DNA of 16,444 nucleotides from assembly GCA_937893415.1 (NCBI GenBank), contig CALBWZ010000161.1, forward strand, positions 1 to 16,444, given 5' to 3'. The notes beneath the pieces were generated by a model. It made no database searches. It saw only the letters and a list, made by a program, of their open reading frames with translations, and was not told the origin of the DNA. This DNA comes from an uncultured Comamonadaceae bacterium (GTDB lineage Bacteria > Pseudomonadota > Gammaproteobacteria > Burkholderiales > Burkholderiaceae_C). A program made the translations under genes and the position numbers. How positions within the stretch are numbered: the stretch's first letter is position 1; every line of letters starts with the position of its first letter. Positions 1-7,784 of this stretch are shown here, in pieces.

Positions 1-1397
1 AGCGAGTCTTGTGGTGGTTAGCTGCTCTAGGGCTCATTGGCTTGGCTGTATTCATGGGCTGGGGCTCCAAGATTGACAACTCTGCCAACGCCTTAAAAAC
101 GGCTATGACCTTTGTCAATACAGACGAGAAGACCCCCGACAGGCTCGCTTGGAACCTGTCTATTGATGGTGCTATAGCCACCACATCAGTCACCACGCCA
201 ACGGCCACAAACCTCACACCCATCGCTTTAATGAGCGCAGAAGCTAGGTTGATTGCTATTTACCAGTTGCTTAGAAGCGGCGAGCGCGCCATGGCATTAA
301 GCGAGGCTCAAAACCTCACCAGCGACTACCCCAATTTCCAGCTGGCCCAACTGCTGTATGCAGACCTGCTTGCAGCCAGCGCCAATCAAACAATTGACCT
401 CAGTGACCTTGCCCCTAAAAACAGCGAACAAGCCATACAACTCGCAGCCTTGGTGCGCGAGTCTGAGCTGCGTCTGCAGGCCCTAACAGAGGTGCCTGCG
501 CCTGGCACATTGCCCAGTAATTTTGTAGCGCTGCCGCCCTCAACCCGCAACGCTATTGCCATTGATGCGTCACGCGCACGCCTGTACTGGTTTAAAAATA
601 CAGCCAAGCCCGGCGAGCCCGCGAACATGGTTTTAACCAAAGACGCCTATATGTCTGTAGGCAAAGAAGGCGTGGAGAAGTTTGTCGAGGGTGACAACCG
701 CACGCCGCTGGGGGTTTACTTCGTCACCAGCTTGCTGCCTGGCAGCGAGCTGCCAGACTTGTATGGCAACGGTGCATTGCCACTGAACTACCCCAACGCC
801 TTGGATATTTTGCGCAAAAAAACGGGCAGCGGTATTTGGCTTCACGGCACGCCTACAGAGCAATACGTAAGAGCCCCTTTAGCGTCTGAGGGCTGCGTGG
901 TGCTGTCTAACCCAGACATTAGCCAATTGCTAGAAGAGGCTTACATCAAGGAAACCCCTGTGGTGATTGCACAGTCGCTGACGTGGGTGAGCGCCCCCTC
1001 TATCAGCTCGGAACTGGCCCTAAAGCCTGAGACCGCATCCGCTGTCGACCAGAAAGGCACTGCAACTGATGTCGCGACTGCCGGTTTTAAAGGCCAATTT
1101 GCAAACTGGCAAAACAGCAGGCGCACGCAAGACTTTGCGGCGCTGCGCGACATGTACAGCGACCAATTTTTCCGCAGGGGCAAAGGTCTCAGCCACTGGT
1201 GGATGACCATCAAAAACGAAGCCACCACCACCAGTTCGCAAGACGACATCACAGTGCTGAGCTGGCAAGACCAAGACCAAGTCATGGTGGTCAACTACTT
1301 AGATACCGTGACTCCAGACGTACGCGCCATCAAGAAACGCCAATACTGGCGCATTGAAGGCGGCACGTGGCGCATTTTTTACGAAGGTAATGCATGA
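1..1397 (+). CDS. L,D-transpeptidase (YkuD) family protein with C-terminal NTF2-like domain, 5' end cut
   Basis: The frame is open to the left edge of the window, so the true start probably lies upstream; the first possible start inside is a TTG at 9, and residue numbers here count from it. A hydrophobic segment (about 2-17) suggests a membrane anchor or signal. Residues about 180-320 match a YkuD L,D-transpeptidase fold: DNRTPLG at 229-235, LHG at 278-280 and SEGCVVLS at 293-300, with Cys296 as the expected nucleophile. The usual His before Gly-Cys is Glu here, as in some divergent LDT subfamilies. The last 100 residues (about 365-462), ending in YWRIEGGTWRI, look like an NTF2/SnoaL-like domain, an arrangement seen in Cds6-type proteins. 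The family acts on peptidoglycan in the periplasm, making or trimming crosslinks or attaching proteins; which of these applies cannot be told. It overlaps ppiA by 4 bases (ATGA), indicating translational coupling. Confidence 0.8.
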   Translation, partial: RVLWWLAALGLIGLAVFMGWGSKIDNSANALKTAMTFVNTDEKTPDRLAWNLSIDGAIATTSVTTPTATNLTPIALMSAEARLIAIYQLLRSGERAMALSEAQNLTSDYPNFQLAQLLYADLLAASANQTIDLSDLAPKNSEQAIQLAALVRESELRLQALTEVPAPGTLPSNFVALPPSTRNAIAIDASRARLYWFKNTAKPGEPANMVLTKDAYMSVGKEGVEKFVEGDNRTPLGVYFVTSLLPGSELPDLYGNGALPLNYPNALDILRKKTGSGIWLHGTPTEQYVRAPLASEGCVVLSNPDISQLLEEAYIKETPVVIAQSLTWVSAPSISSELALKPETASAVDQKGTATDVATAGFKGQFANWQNSRRTQDFAALRDMYSDQFFRRGKGLSHWWMTIKNEATTTSSQDDITVLSWQDQDQVMVVNYLDTVTPDVRAIKKRQYWRIEGGTWRIFYEGNA

Positions 1398-2014
1398 ACA
1401 AGCTCTCGAACTCCGGCATGGTCAAACGTGCACTGCTGGCACTTGGCGCTACAGCGTTGATGCTAGGCAGCTTGCAAGTACACGCCAGCGCAGACAAGCC
1501 TCGCGTGCGCTTTCAAACCAACCAAGGCGTCATTGTTGTAGAGCTCGACGCCAAGGCCGCTCCAAAAACAGTTGCTAATTTTGTGCAATATGTACGAGAT
1601 AAACATTACGACGGCACAGTGTTTCACCGTGTCATCAGCAACTTCATGGTTCAAGGCGGTGGATTTACGCCCGAGCTACAACAGAAACCTACGCGAGCGG
1701 GTATTGCCCACGAGGGGGCGCAGGCCTCGGCCAACGGAGCACCGCGCAACACCATTGGCACCATCGCCATGGCCCGCACGCAAGACCCCAACTCTGCTTC
1801 CGCACAATTTTTCATCAACGTGGCTGACAACGCCTTTCTTGACTACCGCGCACCCACCATGCAAGGCTACGGCTATGTGGCGTTTGGGCGGGTCGTTGAG
1901 GGCATGGATGTTGTGAATGCCATCAGGTCTGTTGCCACTGGAGCAGCAGGCCCATTTCCGTCCGATGTGCCCAAGACGCCCATCGTGATTCAAACCGCCA
2001 CTATGGAGCAATAA
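1394..2014 (+). CDS. ppiA: Periplasmic peptidyl-prolyl cis-trans isomerase, cyclophilin type
   Basis: This 206-residue cyclophilin has an export signal: a charged N-terminus, a hydrophobic core at about 13-27, and a likely cut after the HASA motif near residue 33. The catalytic core is intact: FHRVI (77-81), FMVQGG (84-89), MART (126-129), SAQFFIN (136-142) and FGRV (164-167), so Arg79, Phe84, Gln87 and Phe139 line the expected active site. It should catalyse isomerisation of prolyl peptide bonds in exported proteins. The ATG overlaps the stop of the L,D-transpeptidase gene, and a GAAGG Shine-Dalgarno-like sequence precedes it at good spacing. A cytoplasmic paralogue follows after 4 bases. 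The family call is firm; the periplasmic location is inferred from the signal peptide. Confidence 0.93.
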   Translation: MNKLSNSGMVKRALLALGATALMLGSLQVHASADKPRVRFQTNQGVIVVELDAKAAPKTVANFVQYVRDKHYDGTVFHRVISNFMVQGGGFTPELQQKPTRAGIAHEGAQASANGAPRNTIGTIAMARTQDPNSASAQFFINVADNAFLDYRAPTMQGYGYVAFGRVVEGMDVVNAIRSVATGAAGPFPSDVPKTPIVIQTATMEQ

Positions 2015-2018
2015 CACC

Positions 2019-2525
2019 ATGGCCAATCCTCAAGTAGAACTGCACATTGCAGACCACGGTGTCATCACCATAGAACTAGACCAAGACAATGCGCCTTTGA
2101 GCACAGAGAACTTCTTGTCTTACGTGAACAAGGGCCATTACGACGGCACCATATTTCACCGCGTCATTGACAATTTCATGGTTCAAGGTGGCGGTTTCGT
2201 GCCTGGTATGAGCCAAAAAGACTCGGACGCGACTATTCGTAACGAAGCCAACAATGGCTTGAAAAACGACAAGTACACCTTGGCAATGGCTAGAACACAA
2301 GACCCACATTCGGCCAGCGCTCAGTTCTTTATCAATGTGGCCGACAACGGCTTTTTGAACCACACGGCACCCAGTGCGCAAGGTTGGGGCTACGCCGTGT
2401 TTGGCAAAGTGGTTTCAGGAAAAGAGATCGTTGACACCTTAAAAAGCGTTGCAACTGGCCGCAGCGGCTTTCACGACGATGTGCCTAAGACGGACTTACT
2501 CCTTGAAAAAGCGGTGGCACTGTAA
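2019..2525 (+). CDS. ppiB: Cytoplasmic peptidyl-prolyl cis-trans isomerase, cyclophilin type
   Basis: This 168-residue protein is a bare cyclophilin domain with no signal peptide, close to the family length of about 164. FHRVI (46-50), FMVQGG (53-58), MART (90-93), SAQFFINVADN (100-110) and Trp123 are all present, so it should be an active prolyl isomerase assisting protein folding in the cytoplasm. It begins 4 bases after ppiA, with GGAG at 2005-2008 as a plausible ribosome site inside the end of ppiA. The two proteins share most core motifs, which suggests tandem duplication followed by separation into two compartments. The next gene, lpxH, starts after about 37 bases and may belong to the same transcript. 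Confidence 0.95.
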   Translation: MANPQVELHIADHGVITIELDQDNAPLSTENFLSYVNKGHYDGTIFHRVIDNFMVQGGGFVPGMSQKDSDATIRNEANNGLKNDKYTLAMARTQDPHSASAQFFINVADNGFLNHTAPSAQGWGYAVFGKVVSGKEIVDTLKSVATGRSGFHDDVPKTDLLLEKAVAL

Positions 2526-2562
2526 AGTGCCGATTGGCTGATTGTTTCGCTCGAGCCGCGTG

Positions 2563-3378
2563 ATGACCACCCAGACTATCATCGCCCCGCTTGATTGGAC
2601 CACTGTTGACATGGCATCTGACCTGCATTTGCAGGCCAGCACCCCTCACACAGTGGCTGCTTGGCATCACTATTTGGCACATGCCGAATGTGATGCCTTG
2701 TTTATTTTGGGCGACTTCTTTGAAGTGTGGGTGGGTGACGACGTCCTCGACACAACCCTCAGCGCCACCTTGCCCCAGGCTCTGCAAGCCAACGCAACAT
2801 TGTGGCAACTGTGCACAGCCAAACTAAAGGCGGCCAGCAACCGCATGCCCATTTATATGCTTGTGGGCAATCGCGACTTCTTATTAGGCCCTGCATTTTA
2901 CGCAGCCAGCGGGATACAACCTTTGGGGCAAGAAACATTGCTCAATTGGCACAGCAGGCGTTATTTGCTTGCCCACGGCGACCAATGGTGCACCGACGAC
3001 CAAGCCTATCAAGCCTTCAGGGCTGAGGTGCGCAGCCCTGAATGGCAACAAGGCTTCTTGGCTCAGCCCCTAGAACAACGCCTGCAACAAGCCATGGCCA
3101 TGCGCAGCCAGAGCAGCCAGCGCTTGCAACACATGGGCAATTTGAACCAATTACCAGATGTGAGCAACGCTGCTGTCATAGCCAGCGCCCAACGGCATGA
3201 AGCCCATAGCGTGATCCATGGGCACACCCACACAGGTCAAGACCACGCACTCAGCAAGGGCTTGCATCGCCATGTCTTAAGTGACTGGGACTGTGACGCC
3301 AAACCACCACGTGCCCAAGTGCTGCGCCTGCAGCGCAAGAGCCCTAGCACGATTCAACGCGTGGTTGTTAGGTCATAG
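2563..3378 (+). CDS. lpxH: UDP-2,3-diacylglucosamine diphosphatase
   Basis: This is a metallophosphoesterase of the LpxH type, 271 residues from the ATG at 2563. It hydrolyses UDP-2,3-diacylglucosamine to lipid X and UMP, the fourth step of lipid A synthesis, at the inner face of the cytoplasmic membrane. Counting from that ATG, the metal ligands appear in the family order: DLH (Asp20, His22), GD with Asp51, GNRD (Asn103), AHGD with His138, and HGHTH (219-223). The frame could also start at GTG 2560 or TTG 2542; the ATG is preferred because only a weak GAG at 2553-2555 helps and the extra upstream residues do not look conserved. It follows ppiB closely. The C-terminal tail after residue 245 is basic. 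Family confidence is high; the start is moderate. Confidence 0.92.
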   Translation: MTTQTIIAPLDWTTVDMASDLHLQASTPHTVAAWHHYLAHAECDALFILGDFFEVWVGDDVLDTTLSATLPQALQANATLWQLCTAKLKAASNRMPIYMLVGNRDFLLGPAFYAASGIQPLGQETLLNWHSRRYLLAHGDQWCTDDQAYQAFRAEVRSPEWQQGFLAQPLEQRLQQAMAMRSQSSQRLQHMGNLNQLPDVSNAAVIASAQRHEAHSVIHGHTHTGQDHALSKGLHRHVLSDWDCDAKPPRAQVLRLQRKSPSTIQRVVVRS

Positions 3379-3507
3379 TGGCAGTTGCGCCACAATTGGC
3401 GACACACTTCGGTTGAATTCAAAACCGGTACCACCCCTAAGTCGTTGGATACAGAGCTGTTTCAACTTTTTATACGAAAATAACGTGTAAAAACAGATTT
3501 CTTATGA

Positions 3508-3535
3508 TTGACTTTCATTAGACAGTTTCTAAAAT
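3508..3535 (+). promoter_or_regulatory. Candidate sigma70 promoter for the lytic transglycosylase gene
   Basis: In the 270-base gap 3379-3648, TTGACT (3508-3513, 5 of 6 to the -35 consensus) is followed after 16 bases by TAAAAT (3530-3535, 5 of 6 to the -10 consensus). Transcription would start near 3542, leaving a leader of about 107 bases before the ATG at 3649. The surrounding DNA (about 3460-3540) is much more AT-rich than the genes. Apart from a short 5-bp hairpin at 3388-3401 without a T tract, I see nothing else in the gap. Judged by consensus match only. Confidence 0.5.
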
Positions 3536-3648
3536 CAAACCACATCAACAACCCTGTCTTAACCACAGCGCATCACAGCGCAAGGTACCCATCACCGCAC
3601 CAAGCTGACACAGTTGAGCGGGTTACATATGGTGAGACTTTAAGCTGA

Positions 3649-4641
3649 ATGACTATTCACAACCCATCGATTGCGGCGCAATCTCACCAATCACTTGGTT
3701 TGATTGCCCGCCTTGTCAAAGCTGGTACGCCCATAGTGGCGCATTGGGTTTGGCGCATGACGCACAATGGCTTCGCCATGGCAGGGCTAGGTATCGTGTG
3801 TCTCGTTGCTTTATTAATCAACCAAGAAGCCGTGCGCGAACCGGCAGAAGAACAACTGCTAGATTTTTTGCAAAGTCGCCAAGAAACACGTTTGATAGAA
3901 ACCCAAACCTTAGCCCCTGAGCCCAATGCAGCCGACAGGGCCAGCGTTGCCTCACTGGCTGACTTACCTGAACATCAAGCGACTTTAACCCGATGGATTA
4001 GCCGCCAATACCGCGTTGCCGCCGAGCCAATGGCTGTATTGGTTGCCGAAGCCCACGTCATAGGCGAACGTATGGACATTGACCCAGCCTTGTTGCTGGC
4101 CATCATGGCTGTTGAGTCACGCTTCAACCCATTTGCACAAAGCCCAGTCGGCGCGCAAGGTCTGATGCAAGTTTTAACCCGCGTGCACCTCGATAAGTTT
4201 GAAGACTTCGGCGGCAAAATGGCCGCTTTCGACCCCATCACCAACTTGCGCGTCGGCGCCATGGTGTTGCAAGAATGTATACGCCGTGCAGCCGGCTCAG
4301 TCGAAGGCGGGTTGGGTTACTACGTCGGCGCCGTCACGGTTGATGGCAGCTTTTATGTGAACAAAGTCTTGCGGGTATATGAGCGCATGCACAAGGTGTT
4401 GGCGCCCTTTGACTTGCCCAGCTACAAGCGCTCCTTAACGCTGAGCAGCGACAAGCCAGCCTTGCCTGCAGTGTCTTCACCATCTGCGCCTCTAGCACCC
4501 TTTTTTAGGCCACAAACACCGCCGGAGTCGCCAAACGAGTCCGCAGCAGGTACACGGCTGCAGCCAAACATGGAGCCACCTGTGCGTTCTGAACAGACTT
4601 CATCCACCCTACTGGCACAGCAGCTACCGCTGGTACAGTAA
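3649..4641 (+). CDS. Membrane-anchored lytic transglycosylase, SLT domain
   Basis: This 330-residue protein has a single N-terminal membrane segment (about 42-57), a short linker, an SLT lysozyme-like domain (about 128-250) and a Pro/Ser-rich tail (about 270-330) with no recognisable domain. The SLT signature is clear: the catalytic Glu156 in AVESRFNP, then GAQGLMQV (168-175), followed by NLRVGAMVL and GGLGYYVGA. Such enzymes cleave the MurNAc-GlcNAc bond of peptidoglycan to give 1,6-anhydro ends, here from the periplasmic face of the inner membrane. The ATG at 3649 is preceded by GGTGAG at 3631-3636, rather distant, so initiation may be weak. The gene stands alone, with a probable promoter upstream and a hairpin 30 bases downstream. 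It resembles the MltC/Slt-like proteins common in Comamonadaceae; I do not assign a specific mlt name. Confidence 0.88.
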   Translation: MTIHNPSIAAQSHQSLGLIARLVKAGTPIVAHWVWRMTHNGFAMAGLGIVCLVALLINQEAVREPAEEQLLDFLQSRQETRLIETQTLAPEPNAADRASVASLADLPEHQATLTRWISRQYRVAAEPMAVLVAEAHVIGERMDIDPALLLAIMAVESRFNPFAQSPVGAQGLMQVLTRVHLDKFEDFGGKMAAFDPITNLRVGAMVLQECIRRAAGSVEGGLGYYVGAVTVDGSFYVNKVLRVYERMHKVLAPFDLPSYKRSLTLSSDKPALPAVSSPSAPLAPFFRPQTPPESPNESAAGTRLQPNMEPPVRSEQTSSTLLAQQLPLVQ

Positions 4642-4671
4642 AATTGTGCTTGTGCGTGACTGGCGATAAGC

Positions 4672-4692
4672 GAGGTGTCTGACAGACCCCTC
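4672..4692 (+). other. Strong hairpin between the transglycosylase gene and glyA
   Basis: GAGGTGTCT (4672-4680) and AGACCCCTC (4684-4692) form a 9-bp stem with one T-C mismatch and a GAC loop. It begins 30 bases after the stop of the transglycosylase gene. There is no downstream T tract, so it is not a standard intrinsic terminator. It could protect the 3' end of the upstream message or belong to a glyA leader. Confidence 0.4.
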
Positions 4693-4825
4693 AGACGTGG
4701 ATGACCACGAGGAAGCGCACCGCGTCAACACACCTGTTCATCTGATGTGTTGGCGTGCCAAGCCGTTCGCCTGGGTCAACCACTTGTTGCATCGTCGCTT
4801 CACAGCGCATGCGTCGCGCTGTCCA

Positions 4826-4853
4826 TTGACGGCGCGCAAGTGGCCAATACATT
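4826..4853 (+). promoter_or_regulatory. Candidate sigma70 promoter for glyA
   Basis: TTGACG (4826-4831, 5 of 6) and TACATT (4848-4853, 4 of 6) are separated by 16 bases. The start of transcription would be near 4860, giving a very short leader of about 13 bases before the glyA ATG at 4873. The rest of the gap 4642-4872 shows the hairpin at 4672-4692 and no coding signal. Consensus match only. Confidence 0.35.
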
Positions 4854-4872
4854 GATACCAAAGAACCGACTC

Positions 4873-6120
4873 ATGTTTGACCGCAAGCAACTCATACAAA
4901 ACACAGACCCAGAACTATTTGCCGCCATTGAAGCTGAAAACCTGCGGCAAGAACAACACATTGAACTGATCGCCAGCGAAAACTACACCTCGCCTGCTGT
5001 GATGCAAGCGCAAGGCTCACAGCTGACCAACAAATACGCCGAAGGCTACCCAGGTAAGCGTTACTACGGCGGCTGCGAACACGTGGACGTGGCAGAGACT
5101 TTAGCCCTAAACCGTGTCAAAGAGCTGTTTGGTGCAGAAGCCGCTAACGTACAACCCCATTGCGGCGCATCGGCCAACATGGCTGTGTTTTTGGCATTTT
5201 TAAAACCCGGCGATACGATGTTGGGCATGAGCTTGGCCGACGGTGGTCATCTCACCCATGGCATGCCTTTGAACATAAGCGGCAAGTGGTTCAACGCTGT
5301 GAGCTACGGTTTGAATGAGCGAGAAGAGATTGACTACGACGCCATGGAGCGCAAAGCCCATGAGTCAAAACCCAAGCTCATCATCGCTGGCGCATCTGCT
5401 TACAGCCTGCACATTGACTTTGAACGGTTTGCCAAAGTGGCCAAGGACGTAGGTGCTATTTTCTTGGTAGACATGGCCCACTACGCAGGCTTGATCGCCG
5501 CAGGCCAATACCCCAACCCTGTTCCGCATGCTGACGTGGTGACTTCTACCACGCACAAGGGCTTGCGTGGCCCACGTGGCGGTATCATTTTGATGAAGGC
5601 AGAACACGAAAAAGCCATCAACAGCGCAATCTTTCCTGGATTACAAGGTGGCCCCTTGATGCACGTCATTGCCGCCAAGGCCGTGGCTTTTAAAGAGGCG
5701 TTGCAACCCGACTTTAAAATCTACCAAGCGCAAGTTGTTAAAAATGCCGTGGCCATGGCCAATGCACTGACAGCACGTGGTCTGCGCATTGTGAGCGGAC
5801 GCACTGAAAGCCATGTGATGTTGGTTGACTTGCAAAGCAAGGGCTTGACTGGCAAAGCGGCAGAAGCAATTTTGGGAGCGGCTCACATTACGGTCAATAA
5901 AAACGCCATCCCCAATGACCCGCAAAAGCCCATGGTCACCAGCGGGATCAGGGTGGGCACGCCAGCCATTACCACACGTGGTTTTGGTGAAGTCGAATCC
6001 ATTGAAACAGCCCATCTAATTGCTGACGCTTTGGACAACCCACACGATGAGGCGCATTTGGCCAGCGTTCGTGAGCGCGTCAACTTGCTCACGGCCAGGT
6101 TTCCCGTGTACAGCGCTTAA
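4873..6120 (+). CDS. glyA: Serine hydroxymethyltransferase
   Basis: GlyA is a PLP enzyme that converts serine and tetrahydrofolate to glycine and 5,10-methylene-tetrahydrofolate, the main cytoplasmic source of one-carbon units. From ATG 4873 it is 415 residues, the usual length. The frame stays open back to 4747, but those 42 residues do not resemble GlyA and are excluded. Visible motifs are [10 protein letters not shown] (31-40), [15 protein letters not shown] (55-69), VDMAHYAGL (199-207), the PLP lysine Lys229 in [13 protein letters not shown], and SGIRVGTPA (357-365) with the substrate-carboxylate Arg360. The PHCGAS segment at 95-100 replaces the PHSGAQ of many bacteria and agrees with a Comamonadaceae source. 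nrdR follows after 33 bases, a common order in this group. Confidence 0.97.
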   Translation: MFDRKQLIQNTDPELFAAIEAENLRQEQHIELIASENYTSPAVMQAQGSQLTNKYAEGYPGKRYYGGCEHVDVAETLALNRVKELFGAEAANVQPHCGASANMAVFLAFLKPGDTMLGMSLADGGHLTHGMPLNISGKWFNAVSYGLNEREEIDYDAMERKAHESKPKLIIAGASAYSLHIDFERFAKVAKDVGAIFLVDMAHYAGLIAAGQYPNPVPHADVVTSTTHKGLRGPRGGIILMKAEHEKAINSAIFPGLQGGPLMHVIAAKAVAFKEALQPDFKIYQAQVVKNAVAMANALTARGLRIVSGRTESHVMLVDLQSKGLTGKAAEAILGAAHITVNKNAIPNDPQKPMVTSGIRVGTPAITTRGFGEVESIETAHLIADALDNPHDEAHLASVRERVNLLTARFPVYSA

Positions 6121-6153
6121 CCACCGCAACCAGCACGTTTAGACGTTTACTGT

Positions 6154-6603
6154 ATGAAGTGCCCGTTTTGCGCCCACCTCGACACCCAAGTGGTTGAAAC
6201 ACGTGTGGGCGAGGACGCGGCACTCATTCGCCGACGCAGGCGTTGCAATGCCTGCGAGAAACGCTTCACCACCTACGAGCGACCAGAGGTGAACTTCCCA
6301 GCAGTCATCAAAAAAGACGGCCGCCGCGTCGAGTTCACACACAACAAGCTACAAGGCTCTTTCACATTGGCTTTGCGCAAACGCCCCATCAGCGCGGACA
6401 TCATCGCTGCAGCTATGGAGCGAATTGAAGAAAAGCTGCTGAGTTTGGGTGCACGTGAGATTGCCTCAGACAAAATCGGCGCGCTGGTCATGCAAGAGTT
6501 GAAAAAACTAGACAAAGTGGCCTATGTGCGGTTTGCCAGCGTGTACCGCAATTTCGAAGACGTGGATGACTTCACTGCATTCGTCGACGAAGTTAGAAGA
6601 TAA
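6154..6603 (+). CDS. nrdR: Transcriptional repressor NrdR (ribonucleotide reductase regulator)
   Basis: NrdR binds ATP or dATP through an ATP-cone and represses ribonucleotide reductase genes when dATP is high. The 149-residue length is typical. The N-terminal zinc ribbon has Cys3, Cys6, Cys31 and Cys34 around the basic patch RRRRR (26-30), and the ATP-cone (about 49-139) begins with VIKKDGRR (51-58). The end is the usual FEDVDDF-like segment. It lies 33 bases after glyA; that gap contains a small tandem repeat of ACGTTTA (6135-6149) and no clear ribosome site. I did not find NrdR operator boxes in this window; its targets should be elsewhere. Confidence 0.96.
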   Translation: MKCPFCAHLDTQVVETRVGEDAALIRRRRRCNACEKRFTTYERPEVNFPAVIKKDGRRVEFTHNKLQGSFTLALRKRPISADIIAAAMERIEEKLLSLGAREIASDKIGALVMQELKKLDKVAYVRFASVYRNFEDVDDFTAFVDEVRR

Positions 6604-6667
6604 CGTTATTGTGTGTGTATCCACATTTTATTAACACAAAGTTAGTTATTAAGATCACAATTTGGGT
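6604..6667 (+). promoter_or_regulatory. AT-rich gap before the minor pilin genes, probable promoter region
   Basis: This 64-base spacer is the only non-coding DNA between nrdR and the pilin genes and is clearly AT-rich. It holds an inverted repeat, TTGTGT (6609-6614) and ACACAA (6634-6639), around TATTAA. TAAGAT at 6650-6655 could serve as a -10, but no good -35 sits at the right distance. No RpoN-type TGGCAC-N5-TTGC element is visible. Confidence 0.3.
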
Positions 6668-7303
6668 ATGTCACAGCCCAACACCTCAAATCCAAACAAC
6701 CCAGCGTTGACGCACAAGCAATCACGCGCCACAGCGCTGGGCTTCACGCTGATTGAGTTGTTGGTCAGCCTGTCGATTGTTGCGGTTTTAACTGGTGTGG
6801 CCATTCCCACGTTTGCGCACATACGCACAGAGCAGCGGATCAATGCTGCGTCCAATGCCATGCACAACAGCATTGCGCTGGCCAAGTCCCAAGCACTGAG
6901 GCTGGGGCAAACCATACTCATAACGCCAGCGGGCTGCACCAACGACACCAAGGACTTCAGCGCACTCCTGGCGCCACCAGCGCGAACCACACGCAGCGAC
7001 AACCATTGGCCTTGTGGCTGGCTTGTACTGGCCGACACCAATAAAAATGCCGCTGCCGATGTCAACGATGCATTGCTCCACTATGTCGCAGGCGTTCAGG
7101 GTGTGCGTATCAGCAACAACGTCAAAGCCGATACCTTGCGCATTCTGCCCAGCGGTGTGGTGTCGCCCATGCAAAGCATGCATTTTTGCCCCAGCAGCAG
7201 CAACACCACATGGGGCAACTTCGCCAGCAAGTTGGTGGTGGCCATCAGTGGTCGAACCCGCACAGAAAGCCTGCGTGATGGCGAACTCTGCGCCGACTCA
7301 TAA
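6668..7303 (+). CDS. fimT: Type IV pilus minor pilin, FimT/GspH type
   Basis: A prepilin of 211 residues from ATG 6668; a TTG at 6662 is in frame but less likely. The leader ends at Gly25 and the mature protein would begin with FTLIELLVS, so Phe1 and Glu5 of the class III signal are intact, followed by the hydrophobic helix (about 26-47). The rest fits the GspH/FimT fold, with four Cys in the C-terminal part. Near the end, GRTR (195-198) matches the GRxR motif known from FimT proteins that bind DNA during natural transformation. Its role would be in the minor-pilin complex at the pilus tip, possibly in DNA uptake. It is the first of four overlapping pilin genes; pilV starts 26 bases before its stop. 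PilD and the pilus motor are not in this window. Confidence 0.82.
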   Translation: MSQPNTSNPNNPALTHKQSRATALGFTLIELLVSLSIVAVLTGVAIPTFAHIRTEQRINAASNAMHNSIALAKSQALRLGQTILITPAGCTNDTKDFSALLAPPARTTRSDNHWPCGWLVLADTNKNAAADVNDALLHYVAGVQGVRISNNVKADTLRILPSGVVSPMQSMHFCPSSSNTTWGNFASKLVVAISGRTRTESLRDGELCADS

Positions 7304-7784
7304 GCAGGGCGGCTTGGCGCTGCTTGATGCGTTGCTGGCGCTGAGCATTGTCAGCATCAGCTTGCTGGGTGTGCAACAACTCATTGCCTTGAGGTTGCAA
7401 CAAACCAGCCAGCAGCTCCATCGCTCACAAGCCATGCTGCTGCTAGACGACATGGCACAGCGCATTCGCATTCACACCTGGCGGTTTGGCAGCCCGTCTG
7501 CTCACCAGCAGTTTGCAACCCATCTCAACCTGGTCAGCAGCACAGGCTCTGCGCCAGCATCGGCTTGCAAAGCCAACGCGTGCAACGCCACTGCTTTTGC
7601 TGCATGGACCCTTGCCCATTGGTCTTACACCATCAGCCAAACATGGCCACAGGCTCAAATCAGCATCACGGCGCAAGGTCACCGCCTGCGTTTGTTATTG
7701 GCATGGCCGCAGCCCGGCGCCAACAATTACAGCTGGCAAGGCACATGCCCACCCCGTCACCAATGCGAAGTGTTGTGGCTGTAA
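7278..7784 (+). CDS. pilV: Type IV pilus minor pilin, PilV-like
   Basis: A 168-residue prepilin-like protein starting at ATG 7278, inside the last 26 bases of fimT; a weak GAAAG lies 8 bases upstream. The frame extends further back but only as a shadow of fimT. A short basic leader ends at Gly12, then LALLDALLALSIVSISLLG gives the hydrophobic helix. Position 5 of the mature chain is Asp17 rather than the almost invariant Glu. Downstream sequence is poorly conserved, as usual for PilV, with two Cys close together (SACKANACN) and one near the end. The call rests mainly on position between FimT and PilW and on the N-terminal helix. It would form part of the minor-pilin priming complex in the inner membrane and at the pilus tip. 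Confidence 0.7.
   Translation: MANSAPTHKQGGLALLDALLALSIVSISLLGVQQLIALRLQQTSQQLHRSQAMLLLDDMAQRIRIHTWRFGSPSAHQQFATHLNLVSSTGSAPASACKANACNATAFAAWTLAHWSYTISQTWPQAQISITAQGHRLRLLLAWPQPGANNYSWQGTCPPRHQCEVLWL

Noticed and set aside
3388..3401. Terminator after lpxH (CGCCA paired with TGGCG)
   Set aside because: A 5-bp stem without a following T run is too weak.
4747..4872. N-terminal extension of GlyA by 42 residues
   Set aside because: The extra residues do not resemble GlyA; ATG 4873 gives the normal length and N-terminus.
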